Shown here: positions 34,744 through 43,453 of the stretch, one piece after another
Numbering within the stretch: position 1 is the first letter of the stretch
Layout: every line of letters begins with the position of its first letter
Source of the DNA: Bacteroidales bacterium
Lineage (GTDB): Bacteria; Bacteroidota; Bacteroidia; Bacteroidales; F082
Reading direction: 5' to 3'
NCBI GenBank assembly: GCA_013141455.1
Contig: JABFQW010000027.1
Coordinates: 1-64,000 of the forward strand
Length of the DNA: 64,000 nt
Position numbers and translations under genes: made by a program
Notes under the pieces: model-generated
The model's database searches: none
The model's input: the letters and a program-made list of their open reading frames with translations, nothing else
Told to the model about the DNA's origin: nothing

Positions 34744-35622
34744 ATGGAAAATAAAGGAAACAGACAAACTTCATTAAAGACCTTTAACTTATACAAATAC
34801 CTAAAGGAACAGAGCTTCCATAGCATGTCCTTTCCTTACTTCTTAGCAACCCAGGACACCTATAAAGAAGCAACAGTGCGTTTCCCTTTCCGGACATTTA
34901 CTTATGGTATTGGCATAACCTATTCCGGCGAATCGAATTTGTTTAAAATAGGCAGCGCCGATTTTGAGGTAAAAGCAGGAAGCCTTACCACCATTGGCCC
35001 AGGTATCGTTTCGCAATGGATGGGTAATTATTCAGGCGATCACGATACAATCTACTTTACCGAGGATCTCTTTAACGATATTCTAAACGTAAATTTTCTC
35101 AATTCACTGCCATTCTTTCTGCCCGGGGGCAAGCATGTTATTCAGTTGCAGCAACCCGAAACAGAGAAAATAAAATTACTTTTCAATCTGTTAAAAGCCT
35201 TTAAAGAAGATAAAAAACTAATGCCTGGCCTGACACACTCGCTATTGACATTAGTAAGCGACTTGCATAATTTTTCGAACAACGAAACGCAACCCCACAC
35301 CAACAACAAAGAAACAATGGCTGGAAAATTCAGGAGCCTGGTTGCCAAGCATTTCCCCGAACAGAAAGATGTTTCGTTTTACGCTTCGGCCTTAAATATT
35401 ACGCCAAAATATTTGAGCGAGATTTTAATGGAAATATCGGGAAAGCCGGCAAAAATGCTTATTGACGAACACATTGCCATGGAAGCCAAAAGTTTGCTCA
35501 GGCAAACAACTATGACTGTTCAGGAAATATGTTATTGGCTGGGTTACGATGATACTTCATATTTTACCAAAGTTTTCAAAAAATGGGAAGGTATGTTACC
35601 CTTGGCATATCGGAAATTGTAA
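34744..35622 (+). CDS. AraC-family transcriptional regulator
   Basis: This 292-residue protein has an N-terminal cupin-like sensing region (YGIGITYSGESNLFKIGSADFEVKAGSLTTIGPGI). The C-terminal AraC double HTH (about 195-292) includes SFYASALNITPKYLSEILMEISGKPAKMLIDEHI and TVQEICYWLGYDDTSYFTKVFKKWEGMLPLAYRK. It stands before an NmrA-like oxidoreductase on the same strand, as in many Bacteroidota stress-response pairs, and could control it. A hairpin (TCTCGTCAT / ATGACGAGA, 35733-35757) follows the gene and may end its transcript. Confidence 0.85.
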   Translation: MENKGNRQTSLKTFNLYKYLKEQSFHSMSFPYFLATQDTYKEATVRFPFRTFTYGIGITYSGESNLFKIGSADFEVKAGSLTTIGPGIVSQWMGNYSGDHDTIYFTEDLFNDILNVNFLNSLPFFLPGGKHVIQLQQPETEKIKLLFNLLKAFKEDKKLMPGLTHSLLTLVSDLHNFSNNETQPHTNNKETMAGKFRSLVAKHFPEQKDVSFYASALNITPKYLSEILMEISGKPAKMLIDEHIAMEAKSLLRQTTMTVQEICYWLGYDDTSYFTKVFKKWEGMLPLAYRKL

Positions 35623-35649
35623 CCATGAGTCCCCTCCGAAAAGCAAAAT

Positions 35650-35757
35650 ATTGCCACAAAAGCACAAAAACACCAAATTTCACCAATGGTAAAACACGGA
35701 TTGTGAGTGTTTGGAGTATTTTGGAGATTTGGTCTCGTCATAGCATGCATGACGAGA
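35650..35757. repeat. Dispersed-repeat-like segment and hairpin after the AraC gene
   Basis: ATTGCCACAAAAGCAC and AAAAACACCAAATTTCACC (35650-35686) resemble a short repeat spread over Bacteroidota genomes. A hairpin with 9-bp arms (35733-35741, 35749-35757) follows, with a T-rich stretch about 12 bases later. The 35623-35937 gap holds no gene. Confidence 0.4.
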
Positions 35758-35924
35758 TCGTGGCATTTCCTTTTTTAACAGTTTTCGGAGTGGGCTCAAC
35801 TTTACCAATTACTACCGAAAAAACTACCATTTTCCCCGAAATCCTGCCCGGGATATGAGATAGGTATCCGATAATTTTGCCTTTTATAAAAAGAGTAACC
35901 GAAATTATTGAAATAACTTTAAAC

Positions 35925-35932
35925 AAAGGAGG
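35925..35932 (+). promoter_or_regulatory. Strong Shine-Dalgarno sequence
   Basis: AAAGGAGG stands 5 bases before the ATG at 35938. Nearly all other genes in the window lack such a site, as is normal for Bacteroidota, so this one is unusual and fixes the start. Confidence 0.6.
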
Positions 35933-35937
35933 ATACC

Positions 35938-36780
35938 ATGAAGTATTTTATTACAGGAGCCACGGGTTCCGTAGGCCGCCAGATTGTAAATCAATTGGTT
36001 GAACAGAATGCAGAGGTAACAGCCATGTGCCGTGTGCCTGAAAATTCAAATCTGCCAAAAGAAGTACAAGCAGTTAAGGGTGATTTGACGGATGGCAATA
36101 TAAACAAACAAATTTTTGAAGGCGTTGAAACGATATTCTTGTTTCCCGCTGAAGGTGATATCAGACCATTCCTTCGCACGGTTAAAGAAGCGGGTGTGCG
36201 GCACGTAATTGCCCTTTCATCGCTGGCCGTTTCGGCACATTTTCAAAGAGATTTGAATTCGTTCAGCAACAAATACCACCTCGCAGTAGAAAATGCCGTC
36301 CGCGAAGCGGGTCTTAAACTAACGGCATTGAGGTCGGGAACATTTGCCAATAATTTATTGGCCTGGGCACCAACTATTAAGATGACCCGATCGGTTTTCC
36401 TTCCGTTTCCCGATTCGGCACAAGCCCTTATCCATGAAGCTGACATTGCGGACTGTGTTGTGGCTCTTTTTGCCCAGCCTGCAAAATGGGGCAAAGTGTA
36501 TGAACTGTCAGGCCCAAAGGCCATTACACAACGGGAGCAGGTAGAGAAAATAGGACAAGCGTTGGGCGTTCCGTTGAATTGCCATCGTGTAACCACTGAA
36601 CAGTTCACCTCATCGGTAAGTCAATTCATGTCAACCGAAATCATAAAAATGATTCTTACCTACTGGGAAGAAACCACCCTGCAACCCGACATGATAAGGA
36701 CAGGTTACACAGAAATTACGGGAAAGACCGGGCGTAGCTTCGAACAATGGGCAGAAGACCATGTTGGGCAATTTCGCTAA
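35938..36780 (+). CDS. NmrA-like NAD(P)-binding oxidoreductase
   Basis: This 280-residue protein begins with the Rossmann motif FITGATGSVGRQIVNQL (G-x-x-G-x-x-G). It shows VKGDLTD, VETIFLFPAEGD, VRHVIALSSLAVSA and RSGTFANNLLAW, typical of the NmrA/quinone-oxidoreductase-2 (QOR2) branch of atypical SDRs. Such proteins reduce quinones or sense NADP(H). It probably forms a unit with the upstream AraC gene. The strong Shine-Dalgarno before its ATG suggests high translation or arrival from another lineage. Substrate unknown. Confidence 0.85.
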   Translation: MKYFITGATGSVGRQIVNQLVEQNAEVTAMCRVPENSNLPKEVQAVKGDLTDGNINKQIFEGVETIFLFPAEGDIRPFLRTVKEAGVRHVIALSSLAVSAHFQRDLNSFSNKYHLAVENAVREAGLKLTALRSGTFANNLLAWAPTIKMTRSVFLPFPDSAQALIHEADIADCVVALFAQPAKWGKVYELSGPKAITQREQVEKIGQALGVPLNCHRVTTEQFTSSVSQFMSTEIIKMILTYWEETTLQPDMIRTGYTEITGKTGRSFEQWAEDHVGQFR

Positions 36781-36923
36781 AAACAGGATGGCATTAATTT
36801 GAATACCAATAGATTACCCTGTCCATAAAGCAGGGAAATTGTGCTTTTTGAGAAGTTCAAAACCACAACCCTTCGAACGCAGGTTTATTTATAACTTGCC
36901 ATAGGGTTGTTACAAAACAATTC

Positions 36924-36931
36924 TAAATTTG
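36924..36931 (+). promoter_or_regulatory. -7 promoter box for the SRPBCC gene
   Basis: TAAATTTG matches TAnnTTTG, 20 bp before the ATG at 36951. No well-spaced -33 TTG. Confidence 0.4.
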
Positions 36932-36950
36932 ACAAATAAAACGATACGAA

Positions 36951-37382
36951 ATGGATACCACCAAAATGCTTACACGGAAAATTATTTTGAATGCCAGGCC
37001 ATCTGAAATATGGGAAATGTTGACCAATCCGGATTTGACCAAAATATATATGTTTAATTGTGAGGTCCATTCCTCATGGAAAGTTGGAAGTGAAATCAAG
37101 TGGAAAGGAAATTTTCAGGGTTACGAGAGTGGCGAAAAAGGGATAATTCTGGAAGTAGTTCAACACAGGCGCTTAAAATATTCTTCTATCGACCCTAACT
37201 TTGGAATCGAAGATATTCCTGAAAATTACCTTCATGTAACCTACGATCTGGTGCAAAAAAACGGTCACACCGAGCTGTCGGTAACCATTGAAAACTTTAA
37301 CAGCGACCCCGGCCGCATCGAAAACATTGCAAAAGCATGGGACAATCTGGTGATACCGGCCATTGAGAAATTATTTAATTAG
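36951..37382 (+). CDS. SRPBCC (AHSA1/START-like) domain protein
   Basis: The 143-residue protein has the AHSA1 pattern: LTRKIILNARPSEIWEMLTNPDLTKIYMFNCEVHSSWKVGSEIKWKG, then GEKGIILEVVQHRRLKYSSIDP and LSVTIENFNSD...AKAWDNLVIPAIEKL. The fold makes a hydrophobic pocket for lipid-like or aromatic ligands. It is often encoded beside regulators of stress genes in Bacteroidota. A specific function cannot be named. It has its own -7 box, so it is probably transcribed separately from the NmrA-like gene. Confidence 0.8.
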   Translation: MDTTKMLTRKIILNARPSEIWEMLTNPDLTKIYMFNCEVHSSWKVGSEIKWKGNFQGYESGEKGIILEVVQHRRLKYSSIDPNFGIEDIPENYLHVTYDLVQKNGHTELSVTIENFNSDPGRIENIAKAWDNLVIPAIEKLFN

Positions 37383-37629
37383 CTGTTTATTCTGATTGAA
37401 ATTGAAGTAAAATACCCTGTGCATAAGAATCAGTGTTTCATGCGGTTGGTACTACTTTTCCCGAATATCAGAACCCCATCCACATCATGCGGCCGGGAGA
37501 GGCAATTCTCCCGAAATTTCAGGACCGGTTGAACTTTATTCCATCCCTAAACTTTTTTTTTGGAAATTTGATTTGTTTTTGACTGATGTAACATCAGTTG
37601 ATTTATACTTGTCAATAAACTCAATAAAC

Positions 37630-38136
37630 ATGATAGAAACAGAAAGATTGATTATAAGGCCTTTAACTCATGAACAACTTGTAAAATACATTAAAGCTGA
37701 CAATTCTCTGGAGAGAGATTTAAGGTTAAATGATTCGTCAAGGACAATTTCACCTGAACTCAAAGAAGCACTCGAACATACTATTCTGCCAAATGTAGCA
37801 GACACGAATAAGGATTATTTATATTCTACACTCTGGACGATTATTTCGAAAGAAGATAATGAAATGGTTGGGGATTTGTGCTATGTTGGTGAGCCGGATG
37901 ATGATGGCGAAATTGAAATTGGCTATGGGATTTACGAAAAGTTCAGGAAAAAAGGATTTATGACAGAGGCTGTAAACGGTATGATTCAATGGGCTGAGAA
38001 GCAACCCAATGTAAAATCAATATTTGCCGCAACTGAGAAAAGTAATATTGCATCATCCAATATTCTTGAAAAAAACAATTTTATTAAATTTGAAGAAACA
38101 GATACTTTGTATAACTGGCGTCTCAGAATCATATAG
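37630..38136 (+). CDS. GNAT-family N-acetyltransferase (RimJ/RimL-like)
   Basis: The ATG at 37630 gives 168 residues starting MIETERLIIRPLT, the classic RimJ/RimL beginning. An upstream TTG start would add 19 unneeded residues. The acetyl-CoA loop region is seen in IEIGYGIYEKFRKKGFMTEAVNGMIQWA, followed by SIFAATEKSNIASSNILEKNNFIKF. The family acetylates ribosomal proteins, small amines or antibiotics. The acceptor here is unknown. Confidence 0.85.
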   Translation: MIETERLIIRPLTHEQLVKYIKADNSLERDLRLNDSSRTISPELKEALEHTILPNVADTNKDYLYSTLWTIISKEDNEMVGDLCYVGEPDDDGEIEIGYGIYEKFRKKGFMTEAVNGMIQWAEKQPNVKSIFAATEKSNIASSNILEKNNFIKFEETDTLYNWRLRII

Positions 38137-38526
38137 CGACTGAACTATACTGACAAGGTGAAAAACAACAACCAGCCTACAAAAGAGATAAACTATGCCG
38201 CAAATATTTACGCTGATTCCGGCAAAATGTAACGGGCAACTTCCTGTTCATTACTACCAATGGATTCGATCAGATAAATTCTGTTAGTTCATTTGATTTT
38301 CTGAAATAAACGTTTACATTTGGTGTATGATAACAGCTGAACAATCAAAAAAACCAGACACGCACCTGCATACTTTTGAATCGCTGAGGAAAGCAAACCG
38401 GCAATCTGCTGATTTTATGTGTTGTATGATTTGTTTCAATGATTTTCAGCCAGACTATAAAACACGAAATAATCACCACGATGAGGTATAGGGATTCGTT
38501 GACAGTAATTATAAAAAACTGCTACC
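38137..38526. other. Intergenic, no gene clearly supported
   Basis: This 390-bp gap contains a 54-codon frame at 38327-38491 with three Cys (MCCMICF), but no known protein is recognised and no promoter-like box precedes it. No strong hairpin was found. It separates the GNAT gene from the unrecognised AT-rich genes that follow. Confidence 0.35.
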
Positions 38527-39663
38527 ATGAATTTTTCGAATGAAGAATTATTTAGTACGTATGGACAAAATGACAAATTTGTCCGACTTGAATTTCATCA
38601 TGAAAGTAAATCCTTTGATAAATTTGGAGTATCCTTGATGGGGACTTTTAAATACATACAAGCAGAGAGAGACGCATTAATACAGATTCTTAGTCAAGAG
38701 CAGATACCAAGGACAGAGAAAAAGGTTTTATTTATTCCTTCAGAGTTAGAGAATTTAACAAAAACACAAATTGAAGATTTGGACAGAAATGGTATTTTAT
38801 GTAGTGATATTAATGTTGTGTATGCAAGTAATTTACCAAGTTCAAATAGATATTCAATAAAAGATAAGAAGGACATCCCTAACACAATTAATACTGAGAT
38901 TGATGGACGAGATTGGCAGGATTTAAATCAAATAACTTATGGATTTTTGAAATCACGATATTCAAAAGATAAAAACTTATCTCCAGCTGAATTAAATCAA
39001 TACTTTGGCTTACGAACCTACTATAAAGACAACATAACTGACGTTGAATACATTTCTTGTGTTTTTGATTTACAAGGGAAACTTAAGAATGAAATTCGAT
39101 TACAAGAACTTAAAGCCAAATTTTTTGATGCTCAAATTAGTGAGGATGAAATGCTTGATTTCATAATACTAATTTCAGAGGAATTGAAAACGCACGACAA
39201 AATTATTAAAGCGGAAATACAGAGAACAAATCAAAAATTATCAGAATTAGCCGAAAAATATGGTGATAAGATTGAAAACTTAGAGAAAATCTGTTCGAAT
39301 TATGAAGAAAGAGTTATGCTATTTGGAGACAACCTTGTTTATCTTGACTTTGAACGCTTCGTTCATATATATGCCAGACACGTTTCCGAAACCTTGATAA
39401 GTGATAAGTATACTGGTAAGACTGTCTTTCAGTATAAATTCGATGATATTATGAGATTAATTTCTTTAGTTTTAGGTTCAGCTTCAAATGACATTCAACA
39501 ACATTTCAAAGAAAATTCTGATAAGCAATATAGAAGAATGGGTACTCGGAGTGTCTATTTTGATGGACACTATTATCGAATTGAAATAGATGAAAAAGGG
39601 AGACTAATAACTTTTCATCCTTACAATAACAATGAAGAAAAAGAAAACGATGAAGAAAAGTAA
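38527..39663 (+). CDS. Unrecognised 378-residue cytosolic protein
   Basis: No known family was recognised. There is no signal peptide or membrane segment. The middle is strongly helical and charged (LKTHDKIIKAEIQRTNQKLSELAEKYGDKIENLEKICSNYEERV, about 220-265) and probably a coiled coil. The region after it (LVYLDFERFVHIYARHVSETLISDKYTGKTVFQYKFDDIMRLISLVL) and the ending (RSVYFDGHYYRIEIDEKGRLITFHPYNN) read as a globular domain. The gene is AT-rich compared with the metabolic genes, consistent with acquired DNA. The short gap to the next unknown gene (109 bp, same strand) suggests they may be a unit. GC-rich cassette-like tails follow each of the two genes. Confidence 0.6.
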   Translation: MNFSNEELFSTYGQNDKFVRLEFHHESKSFDKFGVSLMGTFKYIQAERDALIQILSQEQIPRTEKKVLFIPSELENLTKTQIEDLDRNGILCSDINVVYASNLPSSNRYSIKDKKDIPNTINTEIDGRDWQDLNQITYGFLKSRYSKDKNLSPAELNQYFGLRTYYKDNITDVEYISCVFDLQGKLKNEIRLQELKAKFFDAQISEDEMLDFIILISEELKTHDKIIKAEIQRTNQKLSELAEKYGDKIENLEKICSNYEERVMLFGDNLVYLDFERFVHIYARHVSETLISDKYTGKTVFQYKFDDIMRLISLVLGSASNDIQQHFKENSDKQYRRMGTRSVYFDGHYYRIEIDEKGRLITFHPYNNNEEKENDEEK

Positions 39664-39772
39664 CTACTGGAAACACGCCAAGCAATAGAGCCGGTGCAAA
39701 TTGACAACTTTAAGATTAGAAACTTACATCTTGACACAATAAAAGTTTGAAAGCTTTAAAACGGATACTGAC

Positions 39773-40342
39773 ATGGGATTAAAAATTAGTACTTTAGCTG
39801 CAATACCTGAAAATGTAACTCGGAGTTACTACCTGTACATTCTGGACTACTATAATTGGGACGAACCAATTGGTAATACCCTAAGAGATAATTTCGATAA
39901 GATAGCTGACTTTGCAGCAAAGAATGATTCTGTACTAATTCAGGGAATAAAAGAGAGCCATTTCTATTCAGAATTAATGTCGTGGGAATCGGTTAACGGT
40001 ATTGACCCCAAAGAACTATTGCCAGCACTCATGATAACGACAATTCATCCAAAATACTTTCTTGACAGAAATGAAAAACAAATAGAAGGTGACCTAATTC
40101 CAGAAGACAATCTCATTTTCATCAAGATAGCAGATGTTTGTAAATCACCATTTGATGTAATTAAACTTTTGGAGAAAATATTTAGAGATATTAGTGAGAA
40201 GAAGGAGATTAAAGATTTTCGAATCAAAAAAGAGCTAAAAGGTGGGATTGGAAAAATTCTAAACGACATGATAATACTTGAACCAAATATTGCTGGTATT
40301 GGGGTGAATATAAATCAATTATTTAGATTTCTCAACAAATGA
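39773..40342 (+). CDS. Unrecognised 189-residue cytosolic protein
   Basis: No family was recognised. The sequence begins MGLKISTLAAIPENVTRSYYLYILDYYNWDEPIG and contains HPKYFLDRNEKQIEGDLIPEDNLIFIKIADVCKSPFDVIKLLEKIF. The latter suggests an alpha/beta protein, with strand FIKIADV followed by helices. No signal peptide and no membrane segment. It follows the unknown gene at 38527 on the same strand and has the same AT-rich make-up. A role in a mobile accessory or defence unit is possible from the company of toxin-antitoxin genes, but nothing in the sequence proves it. Confidence 0.55.
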   Translation: MGLKISTLAAIPENVTRSYYLYILDYYNWDEPIGNTLRDNFDKIADFAAKNDSVLIQGIKESHFYSELMSWESVNGIDPKELLPALMITTIHPKYFLDRNEKQIEGDLIPEDNLIFIKIADVCKSPFDVIKLLEKIFRDISEKKEIKDFRIKKELKGGIGKILNDMIILEPNIAGIGVNINQLFRFLNK

Positions 40343-40675
40343 CAATTTCAAATGACCAAAATGCCTGGCGCTAACTTCAGCTACCCGTCAAGTACGGCAA
40401 CAGTGGTTTCCGGTGTGCATCTTTCCGCCCGGTCCCGGTTAACTGGGATTAATCACGCAGATGCAGAACCCGCAATCCGCAACTGCATATAGTTCCGAAA
40501 GTTACCACCAATACAAAAAAATTGTCTCCGGAATCACACAAAAATAGTACATGATATTGCACTATCTGATTGATTTAAATAAAAAAACTACTGATTAGTG
40601 CGATAAAGTGCTGTTTATTACTCTTTTTATTATTATTATTAGATTTTATTGTACTTTTGTAATATAAAGAGCCGT
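40343..40675. other. Intergenic: GC-rich stretch then AT-rich hipB promoter region
   Basis: The part at 40365-40500 (GCCTGGCGCTAAC, CCGCCCGGTCCCGG) is much richer in GC than the genes on both sides and resembles the non-coding tails of gene cassettes seen in other Bacteroidota. The last 100 bases are AT-rich and hold a -7 box at 40652-40659. No gene seen. Confidence 0.35.
40652..40659 (+). promoter_or_regulatory. -7 promoter box for the HipBST-like operon
   Basis: TACTTTTG matches TAnnTTTG, 16 bp before the hipB-like ATG at 40676. Autorepression by HipB through sites nearby is expected from the family; no clear operator palindrome was picked out. Confidence 0.4.
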
Positions 40676-40897
40676 ATGATGCACTATACAGAATTAATAA
40701 AAACAATAAAGGAGCGAAGGGAAATGTTGCAGGTAACACAGGAAACCTTAGCTGAAATATCGGGCGTTGGTTTAAGAACCTTGAAGCAATTTGAAAGCGG
40801 AAAAGGAAATCCGACACTTCTGACTTTACAAAAGATAGCCGATGTACTCGGAATGGAAGTTAGTTTGAGACTCAAAAACTTATCCGGTAACAAATGA
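40676..40897 (+). CDS. hipB: HipB-like HTH antitoxin
   Basis: The ATG at 40676 (or 40679) gives 73 residues; a TTG start at 40649 is less likely. The Cro/C1-type helix-turn-helix is plain: VTQETLAEISGVGLRTLKQFESGKGNPTLLTLQKIADVLGMEVSL. It overlaps the next gene by 4 bp (ATGA). In HipBA and HipBST systems, HipB represses the operon and binds the kinase complex. Confidence 0.85.
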   Translation: MMHYTELIKTIKERREMLQVTQETLAEISGVGLRTLKQFESGKGNPTLLTLQKIADVLGMEVSLRLKNLSGNK

Positions 40898-41223
40898 GAG
40901 AAGCAAAAGTATTATTCAAAGATCAGGAAGCAGGTATCTTAACCCAACACGATGATGGTTCATTTACATTCTGCTACCATGATGTATGGCTGGCTGACAA
41001 AGACAAACCAAATATCAGTCTTACATTGCCAAAAATTGAACAACCGTTTCATTCGAAATTTTTATTCCCTTTTTTTTATAATATGCTACCGGAAGGCTCA
41101 AATAAGCAGGTGGTATGTAAACTTAACAGAATTGATGAAGAGGATTATTTTGGCTTGCTGATGACTACTGCAGAAATTGATAGCATAGGTGCTGTAAGAA
41201 TTTTAAAAATAGAAACGGAATGA
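40894..41223 (+). CDS. hipS: HipS-like protein (HipA N-terminal subdomain as separate gene)
   Basis: This 109-residue protein matches the N-subdomain 1 of HipA: EAKVLFKDQEAGILTQHDDGSFTFCYHDVWLADKDKPNISLTLPK, then FHSKFLFPFFYNMLPEGSNKQVVC and EDYFGLLMTTAEIDSIGAVRIL. In normal HipA this is joined to the kinase. Here it ends in a stop and the kinase frame starts in the overlapping ATGA. This is the layout of the HipBST system of enteropathogenic E. coli, where HipS acts as the antitoxin to the kinase HipT. Confidence 0.8.
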   Translation: MREAKVLFKDQEAGILTQHDDGSFTFCYHDVWLADKDKPNISLTLPKIEQPFHSKFLFPFFYNMLPEGSNKQVVCKLNRIDEEDYFGLLMTTAEIDSIGAVRILKIETE

Positions 41224-42206
41224 GTTTGCCTGAAATAAAATATTGTCCCGGCACATTAGCTGAAGGTTTTAATACGTATAGCAGAACATGCTTGAAAAGA
41301 GTTTTTCATGGTAAGGCAGTTCATTTTGTTTTACCGTACGACTCACCTGCATCCAATCCGGAGACGGATGAACTTTTTGAACAAAATCGAAAACATATAT
41401 CCATTTCAGGAGTACAGGAAAAATTCTCTGTAATACTCGAAAAAAACAAGTTAAGACTAAGCAATGAGGGTGAGCGTGGTACATATATTCTAAAACCAAT
41501 TCCAGGTGCGGGCAAAGATCCTGAACAAATGCCGGCCAATGAACACTTAACCATGCAAATTGCCCGTCAGGTATATGGAATTGAAACAGCCGAAAACGCA
41601 TTGATATTCTTTAAAAATGGAGCTCCGGCATACATCACCAGGCGTTTTGATGTTAGAGAAGACGGTACAAAACTTGCTCAGGATGATTTTGCATCCCTGG
41701 CTGGTAGAACGCCACAAACGCATGGAGAACATTACAAATATCTGGGGAACTATTTAGAGCTATTTCAAGTTATGCAGACTCATTTATCTACCTATAAATT
41801 AGAAGCACCGAAACTCTTGAAAATACTTGTTTTTAACTTTCTGTTTTCAAATGGGGATGCTCACTTTAAAAACTTCTCGATACTTGAAACTCCAATGGGA
41901 GATTATAGACTAAGTCCTGCATATGACCTCTTAAATAGCCATATGCACGTTGAAGATAAAGACTTTGCATTGGATGATGGACTATTACCAAAAAATATGG
42001 CTCAGGGGAAAATAAGTGTACAATTTGCCATACTCGCCGAGAGTGCAGGGATAAGGGAAAAGATTTTTAATGATATTATGGAGCTAATATTGTCAAAATC
42101 AATACTAGTTAACAAAATGATAACTGCTTCTTTCCTTAACGATACTTCTAAAAGAAATTATTGGCAGTCCTATCAGGGTCGTTTAAAACAATTGACAAAA
42201 GTATGA
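41220..42206 (+). CDS. hipT: HipT-like Ser/Thr kinase toxin (HipA kinase core)
   Basis: This 328-residue protein is a HipA-type kinase without the N-terminal subdomain. The gly-rich loop has SISGVQEKF (Ser61, Ser63), the SxSxxQ form seen in HipT, where the two serines are autophosphorylated. The catalytic Asp is Asp213 in NGDAHFKNFSI and the metal-binding Asp is Asp236 in SPAYDLL, 23 residues apart as expected. ANEHLTMQIARQVYGI and AYITRRFD are also family marks. HipT of E. coli phosphorylates tryptophanyl-tRNA synthetase; HipA the glutamyl enzyme. The target here is not known. It overlaps hipS by 4 bp. Confidence 0.85.
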   Translation: MSLPEIKYCPGTLAEGFNTYSRTCLKRVFHGKAVHFVLPYDSPASNPETDELFEQNRKHISISGVQEKFSVILEKNKLRLSNEGERGTYILKPIPGAGKDPEQMPANEHLTMQIARQVYGIETAENALIFFKNGAPAYITRRFDVREDGTKLAQDDFASLAGRTPQTHGEHYKYLGNYLELFQVMQTHLSTYKLEAPKLLKILVFNFLFSNGDAHFKNFSILETPMGDYRLSPAYDLLNSHMHVEDKDFALDDGLLPKNMAQGKISVQFAILAESAGIREKIFNDIMELILSKSILVNKMITASFLNDTSKRNYWQSYQGRLKQLTKV

Positions 42207-42361
42207 CTTTCAAATCCTTAAACAAAGACAATGCCGAAAGAGACAAAAGGTCAAAAAAAGATATTTCCGGTTTTGAGCGGGTAATAAATTATATCCTAAC
42301 TTTGACCCAAAGCTGTCCAATGGATGGGGATTACCATAAACAACAATAAATCTATAAGAAA

Positions 42362-42661
42362 ATGAAAAAACTGATTATTTTAATTTTAGCATTAATTCCT
42401 GTTTTTTCGAGCTGTAAAAAGGATAATGAAACCGATTCAACAATTCAGATTAGAGAAATTGCATGGATTTCATTAAGTGAACATGAAAGGTCAACTGTGA
42501 TTGTTGACTGGAAACAAGCACCAGTGACAGAAACCATTTACAAAGAAAAAAAGGCTTATGCTGTAGTGTTTAAAACTTCGGATGATGCCTTACTTGGGCC
42601 AATTACAGTATATGTCGATTCAATGAGTAAAATTGTTTTGGGTCAAAATTTAAGATTTTAA
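42362..42661 (+). CDS. Small lipoprotein, unknown function
   Basis: This 99-residue protein has a signal peptide and lipobox (LALIPVFSSCKKDN). The mature part (IREIAWISLSEHERSTVIVDWKQAPVTETIYKEKKAYAVVFKTSDDALLGPITVYVD) looks like a single compact beta domain. No family was recognised. It stands 155 bp after the HipT-like gene and has no sign of being part of that operon. Confidence 0.65.
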   Translation: MKKLIILILALIPVFSSCKKDNETDSTIQIREIAWISLSEHERSTVIVDWKQAPVTETIYKEKKAYAVVFKTSDDALLGPITVYVDSMSKIVLGQNLRF

Positions 42662-42777
42662 TTAAGGAATTCAAATTGCAGTCTGACAACCCCAATAATA
42701 TCCGTCTGATTTCAAAAGGATAGCCAATGTTACCGGACAAGGTTTGGCTGAGATTTCGGGGAAATATGCAAAAAGCC

Positions 42778-43131
42778 TCAGGACACCTTCCTGACAAATT
42801 CCGATTTCAGATACATCGCCCCGATTCCATCTACCTTACACGAAATATTATGGCCATCATTGCTTTCAACCAAACGGATGTTCTTCACTTTTGTACCGGA
42901 TTTTATTCCCGATGCCGATCCTTTTACTTTCAAATCTTTGATAACCATGACCGCATCACCATGTTGAAGGACATTCCCGTTTGAATCCACAACAATAAAT
43001 TCCTTTGATTCTTCTTCCATTGCCGGTTCCGATGAGTCCCATTCATGAAAACATTCGGGGCAAATCCATACATTCATATCCTGATAGGTGTTCTCTGAAT
43101 TACATTTCGGGCAGTTATGTTCGTTGTTCAT
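42778..43131 (-). CDS. yjdM: YjdM/PhnA-like zinc-ribbon protein
   Basis: This 117-residue protein has an N-terminal zinc ribbon with two CxxC pairs ([11 protein letters not shown] and [10 protein letters not shown]). The PhnA C-terminal domain follows ([44 protein letters not shown]...). Length and order match the YjdM (formerly PhnA) family. The older name ties it to alkylphosphonate use, but the actual role is unsettled. Its promoter (TATCTTTG on the minus strand, 43185-43192) stands about 55 bases before the ATG. Confidence 0.9.
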   Translation of the reverse strand: MNNEHNCPKCNSENTYQDMNVWICPECFHEWDSSEPAMEEESKEFIVVDSNGNVLQHGDAVMVIKDLKVKGSASGIKSGTKVKNIRLVESNDGHNISCKVDGIGAMYLKSEFVRKVS

Positions 43132-43184
43132 GATCGTGCTTTTTCGTATTTTTTATCGGTAACTAAACGTATATTTTTAGCGTG

Positions 43185-43192
43185 CAAAGATA
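43185..43192 (-). promoter_or_regulatory. -7 promoter box for the YjdM gene
   Basis: On the minus strand TATCTTTG matches TAnnTTTG. The 43132-43453 gap also serves the divergent permease gene at 43454; no other element was recognised there. Confidence 0.4.
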
Positions 43193-43453
43193 GTAATCTC
43201 CGCTGAATTCATCCAATTCACATTTAACACACACCTGTTTAATCACTTACGAATTCTCACCGATCTGTCATAGCCCGTGTTTCTGTTCGCTCCGGTAGTA
43301 AGGGCAGTATCGTCCGACTTTCGAAATGAGGCGTTGAATTCAGTAAAACAGCAACTACTAAGTGTTTTAAATTGGTCATTGACATTTTTTTATCCTGCGA
43401 AAACCAACTTATTTTTTAAGTTAGCACTTTATTTATTTTCAAAATGCTTCTCT

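Noticed and set aside
38327..38491. 54-codon frame with MCCMICF
   Set aside because: Cys-rich start of interest, but no known partner or promoter; chance frame cannot be excluded.
42161..42349. 62-codon frame at the end of the HipT-like gene
   Set aside because: It overlaps the kinase 3' end in another frame and has no features.
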